DNA of 64,000 bases from Paramecium tetraurelia (taxonomy: Eukaryota > Ciliophora > Oligohymenophorea > Peniculida > Parameciidae): the NCBI RefSeq assembly GCF_000165425.1, contig NW_001799510.1, forward strand, positions 685,871 through 749,870. Reading direction: 5' to 3'. Position 1 is the first letter of the stretch. Each line of letters starts with the position of its first letter. This document shows positions 1 through 12,018 of the stretch, in pieces. The notes beneath the pieces are model-generated. The model saw nothing but the letters and a program-made list of their open reading frames with translations. It was not told where the DNA came from and made no database searches. A program made the translations under genes and the position numbers.

Positions 1-2
1 GT

Positions 3-2437
3 AGGAATAAGATCTAGCCATAATTGCATAATAGACAGATCATCTTAGAAAAAGAATCTCTAACATTTTTAATATGCCAATTAAGCTTAAAAAAACCTAA
101 AGTAATTTATAAACTCTAGTTAGACTTTATGATTGAGGATATTGGATTAAAGGTGGATTCCCTCTTCAAAAAATCTCATCTAAATTAAAGCAATGTCGAT
201 TATCTGAGTGACCACATTAAAAGATTAGGAGATAGAATTAACCAAGAAATGAAAAAAAAATAGGAGTAATATCATTCGAGCATATAAATTGATAATTTCA
301 GAAATTTTTCATCGATTTAACAAGAGTTCTAAAAAAATAAATAAGTATAATACTTCAAATAAACAAATTAGATTTACAATTCCTTTTATAAGACTGAACT
401 AAAGACAACGGCAAGACAAAAGGAAAAACTAATAGACATCCTCACTTCTTCAAATAGAACTGAAAAATTAGTGTCACATGAAATTTAACTAAATTAATAT
501 AGTGAAGTAATTTTGTCAAAATTGTTTACCGAAAACCATTTATATTAAGCACTCTTGAATTTTATCAAAAATAAGAATGATTTATCAATCTACGAGAAAC
601 TTTTTAGAACATTGGAGCTTTTTGAAACTACTCACAATGTGGAGATGAGATTGTTAGCAGATTAATTTAAGAATATATCAAATACATTAAATTAATAACA
701 AAAATGGTACTCAAATTCAATTAAAAAATAGTGAGAGAATTATTCGAAATACAGTCACACATTTAGAAAATGACATGCTTAAATAAATTGGTCACTTAGA
801 TTTATAGAATTTAAATCGAAAATTCAAAGAGTTCTACCTTCCTTATCTATAAACTACTGAATTGTATTAAATCGGACAGTTTTTCCCAACTGGAATCCTC
901 TTTATATTGATGAGGTGTGGGAAGATTAATGAAGCATAAAAGATACTTTCTGGATTGATATCAAGTGATTAAAGAATAGCTTAGTAATTTTTAAGTTTTT
1001 TCGATTTACAAAAGCAAGAAATTCTCAATCAAAATGATGTAGAAGAGAAATCAAGACAACAATATTGTGATATCTTATTGCAACAATGTTATTGGTTGCT
1101 CTTAGATGTTAGTGATGCTTACGATGTATTTGAATAAACCTAATTTCAAAAAGACAGAGACTTTTACATATGGTTTACATTGAAAACAACTCATTGTTCT
1201 GATGAATTTGTGGTATATGAAAGGTCTGATCAAGAATCAAAAAAGGCTTTCTTTCATTGGAAACTTATAGATCTCCATGAAAATATACCTTAATCCACAG
1301 TAAGTCTGAGAATCAACATTATATTGCAAAGGTATGATTACATTTTGAGTGAGCTATACAAGTACTAAAATCAATGTCTTTCATAAGTGGAGTATTTTAT
1401 CTTAGACACAGTTCTTACAGCATTGAAAATGAAAATACAAAAGAATGCAACAGCTGAAGAACAAAAGAAAAATATCATTGATAACCTTGTTAATTACACT
1501 TAAAATAAGCTGCCTCTTGTTTCTTGTTTACTAATGAGTGTTAGCACTTATAATGTTGAAGCTATTGCAAACCTATTATAAAAAACCAATCATGTTACAT
1601 AAGTGTTGATGGACAAAAACTTTAGAGAAAATCTAGAAGTCATTTTTGGTAAAGAGGGTTTACTAAATATTACAAATGAGATGGTTCATTTATTCTTTGA
1701 AAAGAGCTTACACAATTCATTAAAAGAATTTTAATAATAATTAGAGAAATCTTCTACCATGAATTAAATTAATGATTGTCATACTGTCTTGATTTTAAAA
1801 TTAGATGAAATGAGCATCTATTTGAAACAAATACTAAATCAATATACGGAAACCCTGTTAGAAACAGCCATTTATCTATATCATGAGACACAGCTTGTAT
1901 ATATATTAAGTTGTGTTATTGTTAACTAATACTGCGTGATTAAATTAGGGTCCTAAATCGAAAAGAGACAATTGTAAGTAAGGAACTTGGAAACCCTACA
2001 TTCAAGAATTAAGAGTTGTGCCAAAGATTGTAGATAGTTTACATATTTTTATCGATTCTATTTGATAGAAATATTTTAATAGACTCAATAATCTATGAGA
2101 TAAGAATAAGTTAATCTAAATGAAATCAATCAAGCTTTATCAAACCTCAATATCAAAGAATTAACAAAAAATTTAATTGAAAACAAGTAAGTTCACTTAA
2201 TTAAGATGGTGTTCTGGCAGATTTTGTAATTGATTGACTTAAAAAAATGCTAATAAAAATCTTACTTAATGTAATAATTTATGTGTATTAAATAGCGAAA
2301 AAATACAAGAATTGAATGAGGCATTGCTGAAATTCCCAGAAAGTCAAGGAATTAAGATTTGCAGGGAAGATGTTCAATTTTCATAAATTGTTGTTGATAT
2401 TTTGAATTCTTATTCAAAAGTGTTAAAGATGTATTGA
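3..2437 (+). CDS. Nup93/Nic96-like nucleoporin (5' end outside window)
   Basis: The frame is open from the first bases of the window and ends at TGA 2435-2437, so the start lies to the left; 794 residues are visible. Two 25-nt introns (707-731 and 2271-2295) are needed to keep the frame. The protein is almost wholly helical. It matches the Nic96/Nup93 helical-solenoid family by eye: a segment near visible residues 285-305 (FPTGILFILMRCGKINEA) resembles the 'YCLRCGDL..A' helix of Nup93, and residues near 380 (DFYIWFTLKTTHC) resemble its 'DYLWLKLNQVC' stretch. Nup93 is a scaffold component of the inner ring of the nuclear pore. The coding frame is certain; the family call is inference from these weak matches and could be another alpha-solenoid protein. 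Confidence 0.6.
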
Positions 2438-2550
2438 GCTCTGTTCTTCTGTAATTCAATTTAATTATAAATTATTTTTTCTTTTAATTATGTTAGATTA
2501 AGTTAATAATATATTGTAATTTATTAAATTTGTAATTATTATCAGAGAGA

Positions 2551-2883
2551 ATGCTATCAAAAAGGAAGGTTTCATCTTAAAATCAAGAAGAATCATCCAA
2601 CTCAATAGAACAATTATGCAATAAAATTCGTAAGGTGATTGTGAGCGAGGTGGGCGAAAAATATATCTAAAATCATTCTGAAAAAGGCATTAAATAAAAA
2701 AGAACTAAGCACAAAGCAAAAAGAGAAGATGAATAATATATTATAGAAATAATACAGAATGATCCAGTGGAAGTAGAAGAATAGCTTTCTTCAATTAAAG
2801 CGATATCTGAATCCTAATCGTGGCTAATAGAAGAACTAATTGAAGAAATAAATAAGTTCAATACCCATTAAGAGATTGAATGA
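2551..2883 (+). CDS. small charged protein of unknown function
   Basis: Intronless frame of 110 residues from ATG 2551 to TGA 2881. The N-terminal half is basic (Lys/Arg/Gln-rich, starting MLSKRKVSSQNQEE) and the C-terminal 45 residues are acidic with predicted helix (EIIQNDPVEVEEQLSS...LIEELIEEINKF). No domain is recognised. It lies 113 bp downstream of the Nup93-like gene on the same strand. Confidence 0.6.
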
Positions 2884-3466
2884 AGTTCTTTAATTAATTA
2901 TGATAAAATATTTATTCTGATATATGGTTTTTTATACATAGGTACGTCTTCTATACTTAAACTAAAAATATTATTTATTTTCTATCTAAATTCTACTCGT
3001 ACGATTGAAAAATATGATAGGATCATTAAATAATTGATCAAAATAAAAATGGAGATAAGCAACTTAATTCATTAATATTCAAAATGAAAAATTCATTACA
3101 CTCTGAAAATTTAAACTAATAAGTGGACTTTTTGACTCAACTAAAAATTAAATATGGTTTTAGATAATGAGTTTATAAAATTCTATATCAAACAGATTTA
3201 ATGAAAATAAAACTGATATGATATTGTAATAATTATCAAATGAATATTGATCCAAAATTAATTATCTATATGGATAATTTTAAAATATGAAAGACCATCA
3301 TAATAATGAAAAAGACAATGCGATTATATTTTTAGGTTTCCATAATATGCCTTAATTAATGAGATGATTTGCTCATTTTTCGCATTATTTTTATATAATT
3401 ATATTGTAATATTTAGTATTATCTTTATTAAACAAATGATATTAATTAAATTTCAAATATAAATAC
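2884..3466. other. AT-rich stretch without recognised gene
   Basis: About 580 bases. Short frames on both strands are interrupted by TGA, and no coding run joined by plausible short introns was found. It presumably holds the 3' end of the upstream unknown gene and the promoter of the DPY-30-like gene. Confidence 0.5.
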
Positions 3467-3711
3467 ATGTCAAGTGAAGAGGAAGTACTTTATCTCTTTT
3501 ATTCTTCTAGAAAATGAAATAGTTGTAAGCCCTTCCAATTAGAAATTACTTGGATTAAACTGTAGTGCCCCTCCTATTGTAGGCAATGACTGAAGTAGCA
3601 AAAGTGAGGTTAGATTTTTTCTATTTATTAAGACCTCAAAATCCAATTGAATTCATTGCTAACTTTTTGCTGTAGAATAACCCAGAGAAAGCATAAGCTA
3701 GATAATAATGA
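3467..3711 (+). CDS. DPY-30 motif protein
   Basis: 64 residues from three exons, with introns 3485-3510 (26 nt) and 3609-3632 (24 nt). After splicing the protein has a full DPY-30 signature: LPIRNYLDQTVVPLLLQAM, then EVAKVRPQNPIEFIANFLL and a final 'NNPEK'. The second intron splits the codon for the Arg of 'VRPQNP'. DPY-30 motifs form a two-helix dimerisation unit that binds an amphipathic helix of a partner. The family includes a core subunit of COMPASS/MLL histone H3K4 methyltransferases and also ciliary radial spoke proteins. At 64 aa this is the minimal domain, so either role is possible; the radial spoke head gene 2.1 kb downstream makes a ciliary role worth considering. Confidence 0.88.
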
Positions 3712-4129
3712 GTGTTAGCGAACTGAAACTGATTTTATATAAACAAAATAAATAAATACTAAGATTTTATTATAAAGGCTATTTCTTGGACCTTGAGTTT
3801 ATTTGCAGCAATTCATTAATTATTATAAATTGTATTAGGGGTTATAATTATTCGTCTTACGTATTTTTAATATAAGATTTTGGGAGTTGAGGAGAATTGT
3901 AATTGAAAATCGGAATCGTTTTATAAGCCATTTAGTTTATTCAATATACAAAGAATCTTCAAGGAAAAATATATATATATATACAAATAAAAATTGGATA
4001 ATTATTATTTACTATAATTGATTTTTAAGGTGCATTGATTTAAGTTGTAATTTAATTCACATAAATATGAATTAGCATTGATTTTAAAATTTATTAATAA
4101 AAATATATAAATTTTATTTGTTAAATTAA
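3712..4129. other. intergenic stretch with an AT dinucleotide run
   Basis: About 420 bases with no supportable gene. It contains a short alternating AT run near 3968-3983 and otherwise looks like ordinary AT-rich spacer. Confidence 0.5.
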
Positions 4130-4751
4130 ATGCTCCCTAATGAGAAATACGGAATTGTTGTAAAAACAGGAACTACATTAAATGGAAATATTTTGATAAG
4201 ACATTATGAGCAGGTTCCAAATATAATGGAAAAGCATTTAGTGCCAAGGCCCATTTAGATTGTTTACATAGAATCAATTGAAGAACCTTGGCGTTAATTG
4301 GCTTTGGATTTGGAGAGAAAATACGTAGCATTGACCTTGGAGATACAGAATAGAAAACTAAATGGATATCAAAAGACTGAAAATGGTTAGATTACTTAAA
4401 ATGAGGTGAATTAATAATGCGATGAAATAGAGAGTGAGATAGAAAAATTGGAATAACAATTGAAGTATAAAGTTCTGTTATTGTAGATAAATGGATGAGG
4501 ATTATAATGATAAAATGAAATTGTTTTAGCAATTACAGGAATAGGAGACAAGAATCGAATCAACAAGTTATGATTAAGAGCATTAACTCGAAGAGATGAA
4601 GCTAAAATTTAAAAAGTTAAATGGATTAAACAGTGATCTTAATGAAAAAATTGTTATGTTAGAGGCTGAAAACGAAGCAATCAAAAAGATGTAGACAAGG
4701 AAGAGCATTGTGACTACAACTACAACTAAAAACCAAATTCACGTTCTATGA
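4130..4751 (+). CDS. coiled-coil protein of unknown function
   Basis: 199 residues with one 22-nt intron (4465-4486). The first ~60 residues could be globular (MLPNEKYGIVVKTGTTLNGN...). From about residue 60 to 185 there is a long charged coiled coil rich in Glu, Lys, Gln and Leu. The tail ends in a Ser/Thr run (KSIVTTTTTKN). No family is recognised. Confidence 0.75.
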
Positions 4752-4899
4752 TTTTAGCAAATTTATTATATTTTTATCATTATACTAAACTATTTCGAGT
4801 GTTGAGAAGATTCAAATTGTTGAGGGAATTATAATAATAAATAAACCTAAAAGCTTTGGGCAGAATATAATTATTAAAATTAACGAATTGCAGTTATTA

Positions 4900-5828
4900 A
4901 TGGATTTCGTTTAAAGTGAAGAGAGATATTAGAAATTAGAGAAAATAGGAGAAGGAACCTACGGATTAGTTTATAAGGCCAAAGATAATCAGACAGGGGA
5001 GATAGTGGCATTGAAGAAAATTAGAATGGATCATGAAGATGAAGGAGTTCCGTCAACTGCCATTAGAGAGATTTCTTTATTGAAGGAAGTAAGAATACAT
5101 AGAAATATCAGGTCTAACATCCAAATATTGTTCCTCTGAAAGATGTAGTTTATGATGAGTCAAGGTTGTACTTAATCTTTGACTTTGTTGATTTAGACTT
5201 AAAAAAGTACATGGAAAGCGTGCCTTAGTTAGATAGAGTTCAAGTGAAGAAATTTATTCACTAAATGTTATAAGCCCTAAATTATTGCCATTAAAATAGA
5301 GTTATTCATAGAGACTTAAAGCCTTAAAATATCTTGGTGGACATAAAGTAGTAAAACACTCAGATAGCAGATTTTGGATTGGCAAGAGCATTTGGTCTTC
5401 CGCTTAAAACCTACACCCATGAAGTTATTACATTATGGTACAGAGCCCCAGAAATTCTTTTGGGATAGAGATAGTACTCAACTCCAGTGGATATATGGTC
5501 TTTGGGTTGTATATTTGCTGAGATGGCTTAGAAACGACCACTATTTTGTGGAGACTCCGAGATTGATTAGTTATTCAAGATATTTAAGATCATGGGAACT
5601 CCAAAGGAGTCCACTTGGCCAGGAGTCAGCACTCTACCTGACTTCAAGAGTACTTTTCCAAGATGGCCAACTCCTACCAATCCAGCTGCTACTTTGGGGA
5701 GGGACATTACAAATTTATGTCCATTAGGATTAGATCTACTTGCCAAGATGATTGTTTATGATCCTTATGCAAGAATCACAGCAGAAGAGGCTTTGAAGCA
5801 TGCCTATTTTGATGATTTAAATAACTGA
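4900..5828 (+). CDS. cyclin-dependent kinase with PSTAIRE helix (CDK1/2 type)
   Basis: 301 residues, a normal CDK length, with one 23-nt intron (5089-5111) in the middle of 'LLKEVQHPN'. All kinase landmarks are present in order: [11 protein letters not shown] glycine loop with the inhibitory Thr-Tyr pair, the ATP-site Lys in 'VALKKIRM', the canonical cyclin-binding helix [15 protein letters not shown], catalytic loop [18 protein letters not shown], and a T-loop with '[18 protein letters not shown]' whose Thr is the activating phosphosite. The exact PSTAIRE sequence places it with CDK1/2, the cyclin-driven cell cycle kinases. The reading requires several TAA/TAG codons as Gln (for example in 'LKPQN'). 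Confidence 0.97.
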
Positions 5829-5854
5829 TATGAAATTTTATTATAATTATATTA

Positions 5855-7352
5855 ATGAGCAAATTATCGTAGGTTTTGAAATCTCACACGGATGTCAATG
5901 GGGTCACCCTTTTTGATCACATCAACAACTTCATTAATGAAGTCTTGTAAAGCAATCACAAGGATATGAACTCAATAGAACTCTTATCGGATTTCACAAA
6001 AAAAAATAGATTTCTTTTCAAAAAATTGTCATCTGAAAGTGAAGTAAATAATCTTAAAGACAAAATCCCTGAATTTGCGGATTGGGTAAAGAGGGTTTCA
6101 CAATTACTGAAAGTATAATGGCTATTAAATTGTAGGGTCAAACAGTTGCATAAATGCCTACTATTTTATAAGACTTTGTTTCATCAGCCAGATTGTTAGA
6201 AGCTGCGGGTTATGGTTTTGGAGAGGAAGAAACCTACTAGATCCAATTAAGCATTAAGTAATTAAGTGTAAATATCAATATCTATTTTCAGATTGAAACT
6301 AATGCAACTGAGATGACATTCTTTGGAAAGATACTTTGCAGAAATTCTGATTATTATGTGGCCAGAGGAGTAGTCCCTAAATTGCCAACCGATTATTTAG
6401 CCCCTAATGCTGAACCCAGGGGAGATGGTGTAAATTACTATACTTTCTGGGTCACAAACGATAGTAATTAACAACTTAATCCTTAGTATTGACTGATTGG
6501 AATGAATTACCATTGGTAACACCAGATTAAGTTAAAGTGGCTAGAGAAATAAAATATGTTTGTACAGGAAATTTGAATTAAGAATTAAAAACTTATCCTC
6601 CTTTTCCTGGAAAAGAAAAACACTATTTAAAAGCACAATTAGTAAGGATTCTACATGCTAATCTAATTGCACCAAAAGGACTTTATCAATAAAAAGATGA
6701 TAATCGTAATTAATACATTTATCTATCTATCTAGCTAAGGAATTGGAATTTGTAGAAGATTTCAAAATTCCAGAATTTGCTGAGTTGTAAAATCCAGACA
6801 GTTGGGTTCATGTTCCTGCATAAATATTAAAATAAGGAAGAATAACATTATACACAGATGGATTATCTGATGATGCAAAAAATGCTTTATTAGAGGCTAA
6901 TCCAGATCTTGATAGTGAAACAACAAGATTAAAGGGAATTGCTGAAGATCGTCCACTCGAACCATTTTATCAAACTAATTGGCTAATTAAAACTTTCGGA
7001 GATTAAATGATATATCCACCTAAAGACGAAAATTCTGGCAACAATGTCTATGCAACTGTCATACTTAAAAACTACACTTGGAGCGGGGCTGTTACAGTTG
7101 CAAATGTATTATTAACAACAATTCTTTTAGCAAAATCAATGGGCATTTTTTTATGTTGGTTATGGATTCAAAGATACACAAGCAGCTTATGTGCCCATCC
7201 AAAACAATGACTTATAATTGGAACCAGAAGATAAATCAGAATTTCCTGAACCAAATCCTAAAAACCCACCCAAACCCCCTGAGCCAGAAAAAGTTGAAGG
7301 TCAAGATGGTTAGGATGGATAAGACTAGTAAGCAGATCCAGATGATTAATGA
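5855..7352 (+). CDS. radial spoke head protein, RSP4/6 (RSPH4A/6A) family
   Basis: 457 residues from six exons, with introns 6113-6135, 6268-6291, 6464-6486, 6706-6734 and 7106-7130 (23-29 nt). The conserved spoke-head core is clear: 'LEAAGYGFGEEETYQIQLSIKQL', then 'TFFGKILCRNSDYYVARG', 'TDWNELPLVTP', 'RITLYTDGLSD', 'PFYQTNWLIKTFGDQ' and 'WAFFYVGYGFKDTQAAY', ending in a Pro/Glu-rich acidic tail. These proteins form the head of axonemal radial spokes and contact the central pair, controlling ciliary beating. The TGA stop lies 23 bp before the 3' end of the convergent gene. Confidence 0.96.
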
Positions 7353-7375
7353 TTTACAATTATGGCAATTCAACA

Positions 7376-7690
7376 TCAATACAATCCTGCTAATTCATTT
7401 ACTGTATTTTCATATTTCCATTCTTTCCTCTTTTCGACTTCCAAATTATCTTCAAACTTTTTCTTTATTATTTCTATTTCCAATGGACTTAATTATAAGT
7501 CTGCGAGAGTTGTCTTCTCATTTAAATTGATCATAGCATTTGGTATTGATGTTTATTTGATGTTAATGAAATAAGCTCCTTTTTCCCTTAATTCAACAGT
7601 TTGAAAGCTGATTACACTATTTCTTTATTTGATATAATTAGTTAATTGAATGATCAATAACTTTTAGAACATATACTGTCTAATATTCAT
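7376..7690 (-). CDS. small protein of unknown function
   Basis: 104 residues without introns, convergent with the radial spoke gene (23 bp between the stops). The sequence is coding-like: an N-terminal hydrophobic/basic segment (MNIRQYMFQKLLIIQLTNY), then 'REKGAYFINIKQTSIPNAM', and a charged C-terminal helix ('LSPLEIEIIKKKFEDNLEVE'). A mitochondrial presequence is possible but not shown. No family is recognised. Confidence 0.7.
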
Positions 7691-7801
7691 TAAATTTATT
7701 TTTATATAATTTAGAAAAAGTTTACATCTTTGGAATATGATCACTAGGAAAAACAGATTGTGAATTTATCATTCAAAATAAAATCAATTAGATATCAATG
7801 C

Positions 7802-8783
7802 TCACTATTATTTCTATGGGATACCGTGTAATCTTTCTAAGTAATCCATAACAGGAGTAGTTAGTAATGCTTAGAACATGAATTAACAAAATCTCATCTA
7901 CCAACCAGCATAAAATCCATGTATTCCCTTTTCTTCATACACCTTTTTAAATGCACTCCAAATTGATAGATTTTTAATTTAATCATTATTTTCCATTTAA
8001 AATTATGTTTTAATCATATCAAACGGTTGCACAATGATGATATTTGGAATTGCTGTTAAAATAGAACACAGGACAATCTCTTAAATTGTCAATTTATGAG
8101 ATGGTTCTCCTTTGAAATAATATCTAACCCTGTGATCCCAATATAAATAATTAGTCCATGAAACTACTTATTTTAGAATCATAACTTCCATGCCAGTGAA
8201 CAAATCTCTAGTAAATCCTTTAATTCCTCCATCATGTTCCCACATATATTTTAGAACTAAAGTTATAGTCAGATCAATTACCAGATTTGGATTATTATTA
8301 AGTCATCATCTGACATTTAACTCTTTCGAATGGGCAAGTTACAAAAGACTCAAACAAAGCAATAGTTATTCCTGCTAATCCTTTGTGTAAGGCCGGAGCA
8401 CTCTCTTTAACCTTTTGAGGCAATATTTGCATATAGAGCTTTGGAATCAAAATCATCATAGGCCATCTACAAATACTAGCTTACGAATTTACCTATAGTA
8501 TTATTTGAATAGTTAAATGCTTATTTATGATGAAAAACCAGCAAATATTCCCCTGAAAATTCCATTCCGATAATAACTTTCAAGAAATAGCTATTTGTGG
8601 CTTTTAATGGTTTACTTGTTTAAAATTGTTATTTTACGAAGCCTAGATCAAAGTCTTAAAACGATCGAAGAAATGATCCATTGGTAATCCTACAATTGCT
8701 CTTGACACTCCAATTAATTGAGTTTCCAAAATTGGTTTTAAAACTTCCTTGCTTTTATAAATCCATTATGTTCTTTCAGTCAT
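7802..8783 (-). CDS. mitochondrial carrier family protein
   Basis: 301 residues, the usual length of mitochondrial solute carriers, from four exons (introns 8257-8281, 8467-8492, 8591-8615). Three repeat units are visible, with carrier signatures 'LPMDHFFDRFKT' (first repeat, divergent), 'CPFERVKCQMM' (second) and 'QPFDMIKTQFQ' (third), and the typical 'HGFYAGWQMRFCQ' near the C-terminus. Members exchange small metabolites across the inner mitochondrial membrane through six transmembrane helices. The substrate cannot be told from sequence alone; the first motif departs from PxD/ExxK/R. Confidence 0.9.
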
Positions 8784-9471
8784 TTTATTTAAAACATTTA
8801 ATCATTATATGATTTACAGCTTATAACAGACTAAGTGCGCACTTAATTCAATAATATACTTATGAGGTATAAATATTATCAAATCATGATGCAATATTAA
8901 ATTTAAATTAATAGCAAAATTTTGATTACTTTACAAAATAGTAAATTTGATTGGCTTAACTAATAAAGTTTTCTACAGAAAAAATAGTGTCGATAATTTG
9001 AACCTGCATATTTCATTCTTATATAGATTACTTTTTCTATAATTTATTTAATATTAGTTTATTTAAAATGATTTTGATCAGTTTTATTGTTTAATTAGAA
9101 ATAAAAGTGACATTTTCAGCAAATATTCAATGATGAAATTTTCTCCTCATTAAATATTTCCATAATTTATAAATCATTTATAGTGTTTTTCAATATCAAT
9201 AGCAATTTAAATATGTCTCAAATTCTTTAATAGAGAAGAGAACGTATTTTTCATCTAATTTCACTATCTTAATTAAAATATTGAATAAATTAATATAATT
9301 TAAATCAATTTGATCAAAAAAAAGTGATAAAATCTTAGAAGAATTTCATAAGGAAACTTGAACCATCAATTTATCTGAATTTATTTTGAACAGTAATCAA
9401 TTATGATAGTAAAATGAAAAATATATAAATATGATCATTAAAATTTATATAAATAAATTAATAATTATTAG
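8784..9471. other. gene-free AT-rich region
   Basis: About 690 bases upstream of both the minus-strand carrier and the plus-strand zinc-finger gene. Only short frames are present. It presumably carries the divergent promoters of these genes. Confidence 0.5.
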
Positions 9472-9817
9472 ATGTCTTAATAACAAGACCCACCAAGTGC
9501 AAGGAAAAGAATTAGAAGATGCACGAAACATGATGAGACTCCTCGTCCCTATAAATGTGGTTGTGGGCGTGGTTACTACAGCTATCCAGCATTGTATACT
9601 CATTTGAAGTAATTCTATTCATATCTTATATAGGATTAAGCATGAAGGGCAACCTCCTGCTGGGACTTAAATACCAAGTGATAAGCATTATGGAAGTAGG
9701 GGAAGGCCAAGGGAAAAGAATTTTAAGTGCGAAGAAGAAAGCAAGCATCAAGTCTTTATTGATGAAGATAAGCGGGAAGACAATCAGAAAGATGAGAAAA
9801 TCACAATCAATTAATGA
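9472..9817 (+). CDS. small zinc-finger protein with AT-hook-like motif
   Basis: 106 residues from two exons (25-nt intron 9609-9633). A single finger, 'YKCGCGRGYYSYPALYTHLKIKH', has a C2H2-like shape, but its two cysteines are one residue apart instead of the usual two, and the intron falls inside the finger helix. It is followed by 'YGSRGRPREK', an AT-hook-like RGRP motif, and an acidic tail rich in Asp/Glu/Lys. Nuclear DNA or chromatin binding is inferred. A trans-frame extension after TGA 9815 was not supported. Confidence 0.75.
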
Positions 9818-9894
9818 AAATAGAAGAAAGCAAAGGTCTTTTTTCTTTTATTAATAATTTATATCTAATACTTATTAATAACCTCTTTCTATAA

Positions 9895-10564
9895 ATGAAT
9901 TGGAAACAAGTGTACGCTAGTTCTGAACATAGATCAAAACGAAGTATAATGTAATATTCAAACTAGTTTTATCCGGAAATGCGATGAGCAAGGATCCTAA
10001 ATCTAATATTCATAGTCCAAGAAGTAACATCTGCTTTAATATAAAAGATAGCCAACATTCTCATAAGGGCACTATGATTGGTCTTTAGAGGATTTCAAAA
10101 GAGATTGTAGAAAGCTTAACAAAAGCTTTAACTCCAAATTGTAAAGTTCGTTAGAATTCCCCAAAGCCAATACTGTAAGAGTAAGAACAGAAATAAATAC
10201 AAAAACCTATCAAGGAACCTGAATTTTTGAGATAACCTTTGGAACAATTAGAAAATGTAAAGCCACCTAAAGAATTAGAAAATATCGAGTACATTAATTT
10301 TACTAAATTCGCTGTAAATATTTTGCATTAAATATTATATAGAGGAAAATATCACAATAACCAGTCAAGGAAATTAGAATCCCCAAAAATGAAAAAAAAA
10401 TAAGCCGATAAAGATCTCAAGATTTTCATTCGAAATAAGAAGAATGGTTGAGAAAAAAAAATGAAAAAGTATTGAAATAAAGAATTGAATAATAATGTTA
10501 GCAATAAAGGAAGGAAAACTATGTTGGTTTTCTAGAAAAATAATAGACAGATAGATTTCAATGA
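9895..10564 (+). CDS. unknown basic, low-complexity protein
   Basis: 205 residues from three exons (introns 9944-9966 and 10314-10342). The N-terminal half is Ser/Pro/Gln-rich; the C-terminal part is basic and helical ('EEWLRKKNEKVLKQRIEQQCQQQRKENYVGFLEKQ'). No conserved domain is recognised. It follows the zinc-finger gene by 77 bp on the same strand. Confidence 0.7.
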
Positions 10565-10695
10565 TTACTTCATATTTTACTTCAATTCACTATATTTTCT
10601 TATCATTTTTCTTCTTAAATTGAATAATATATACAGATTTCTAAAAAGAACATGTATTGTGTATTTAATGTACTAAAACATAGAACATATTTGTA

Positions 10696-11047
10696 TCATT
10701 TTTTGATTTATTTGACAATTTTGACTTCCTCAACCAAAAATGCTCTAATTATTCTGTTTTTTAAAGCACCAGCACTTAAAACACCACCATATGGTCTTGA
10801 AACTGTTCTTTGTCTTCTTGCAAGTTGCTTAAGCTTGGTTGGTCTAATTCTTTTAAGACCATTAAGAACAACATTCAAATTTGAGTCAGCACATGTTGAG
10901 GCACTTGTTTTCTTATTTGGATATTGAACAACAACATTGCCACCTATATGATACTCATATCAACATACCTGGAGTCTTAACCTTTCTGATTTTATTAGAT
11001 CTAGTGTTGTATGATGTTCTTCTTCTATATGTCACTCTAACACCCAT
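10696..11047 (-). CDS. RPL34: 60S ribosomal protein eL34
   Basis: 108 residues, the usual eL34 length, with one 25-nt intron (10944-10968). The sequence is typical: [19 protein letters not shown] at the start, '[12 protein letters not shown]', '[12 protein letters not shown]', '[20 protein letters not shown]' and '[10 protein letters not shown]'. It is a basic component of the large ribosomal subunit. Its codon use is less AT-biased than that of neighbours, as expected for a highly expressed gene. Confidence 0.98.
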
Positions 11048-11161
11048 AATTTAATATCTTTTATTTAATTATATGAATTTATTGTCTGGAGAAAATTTAT
11101 ATATTATGTTAATCACACTTATTTCAAATGTTAGATTAACTAAATACTTAAGAATAAGTAA

Positions 11162-11986
11162 ATGCTATTAAATATTAATTATGAAGTTGGAATAGATGCT
11201 AAAATTAAATTAAAATAGTATATTTTTAATTTTTGTGAAAACCATAAAGAATATTTAAATATATTTAATTCAAAAATTGGATAAGGAGAATTTTATAAAT
11301 AATGCCTATATAAGAATATAAGAGTATTTAAAATGTCTAAAAAGATTGAAATTTATTAAGCTATTTATAAATAATTAATGAAATGTTAAAAATTTCTGCC
11401 TTCCAATTTTGATAATCTTATATGGAAATATTTATTACAACCTTTATAAGGATTACTCAAAAATGATCAACATATTAGTGAAAACAGAGCTACATATGTA
11501 AATTCATATAAATTATTGAATTAGAGGATATACTATAATGCATTCAAATTTGATTCATGTAAATAGTTAAAATTTTAAGACTTATAATTTGACAGGAACG
11601 TAGTCCCTGTATAATTATCAAGATAACATTTAAAATAGAAGCTTCTTAATCATAACAACTTGTCAAAAAGAATTTTTCATCTATCAGTTAATATAAGGAA
11701 TAATTATGTTTAAAAATAATTGAATATTGCTCAGCTTATCAATATTGCTTTATAACAGATATTTAATTTGAAAATGATGACTCATATTAATCTTTTTGAT
11801 GGCAATTTTGAAACCTGTAATTTTATAATTTTAATCAAATCTTCAACAATTTTACCCTGTAAAAAAAGAGTAAATGTCATTCCATAGATGAATTTTTTAA
11901 TTCTAAAAAATACGTCGAAAGATTGGAAAATTTATAGAAAATGGTTCGTTTTATTCGTATTTATTCGGATATTTGGATATTATTGA
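11162..11986 (+). CDS. putative protein of unknown function
   Basis: Uninterrupted frame of 274 residues from ATG 11162 to TGA 11984, rich in Asn, Lys, Ile, Leu and Gln, ending in an aromatic/hydrophobic stretch (KWFVLFVFIRIFGYY). A frame this long is unlikely by chance with one stop codon in DNA of this composition, and it ends 32 bp before a convergent gene, but no family is recognised. Its Asn/Lys/Ile/Phe-rich composition is also compatible with a decaying copy. Confidence 0.5.
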
Positions 11987-12018
11987 ATTGTAATTGATTG
12001 AGTCTTCTTTGTCCTCTG

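Noticed and set aside
1300-1331. GTAAGT...AAAG segment as an intron in the Nup93-like gene
   Set aside because: Removing it brings a TGA into frame; the segment reads through in frame.
7362-7604. Plus-strand frame after the radial spoke gene
   Set aside because: The minus-strand reading of the same bases is more protein-like and ends neatly 23 bp from the neighbouring stop.
8950-9030. tRNA-like stretch in the gene-free region
   Set aside because: No complete cloverleaf with paired arms and anticodon could be formed.
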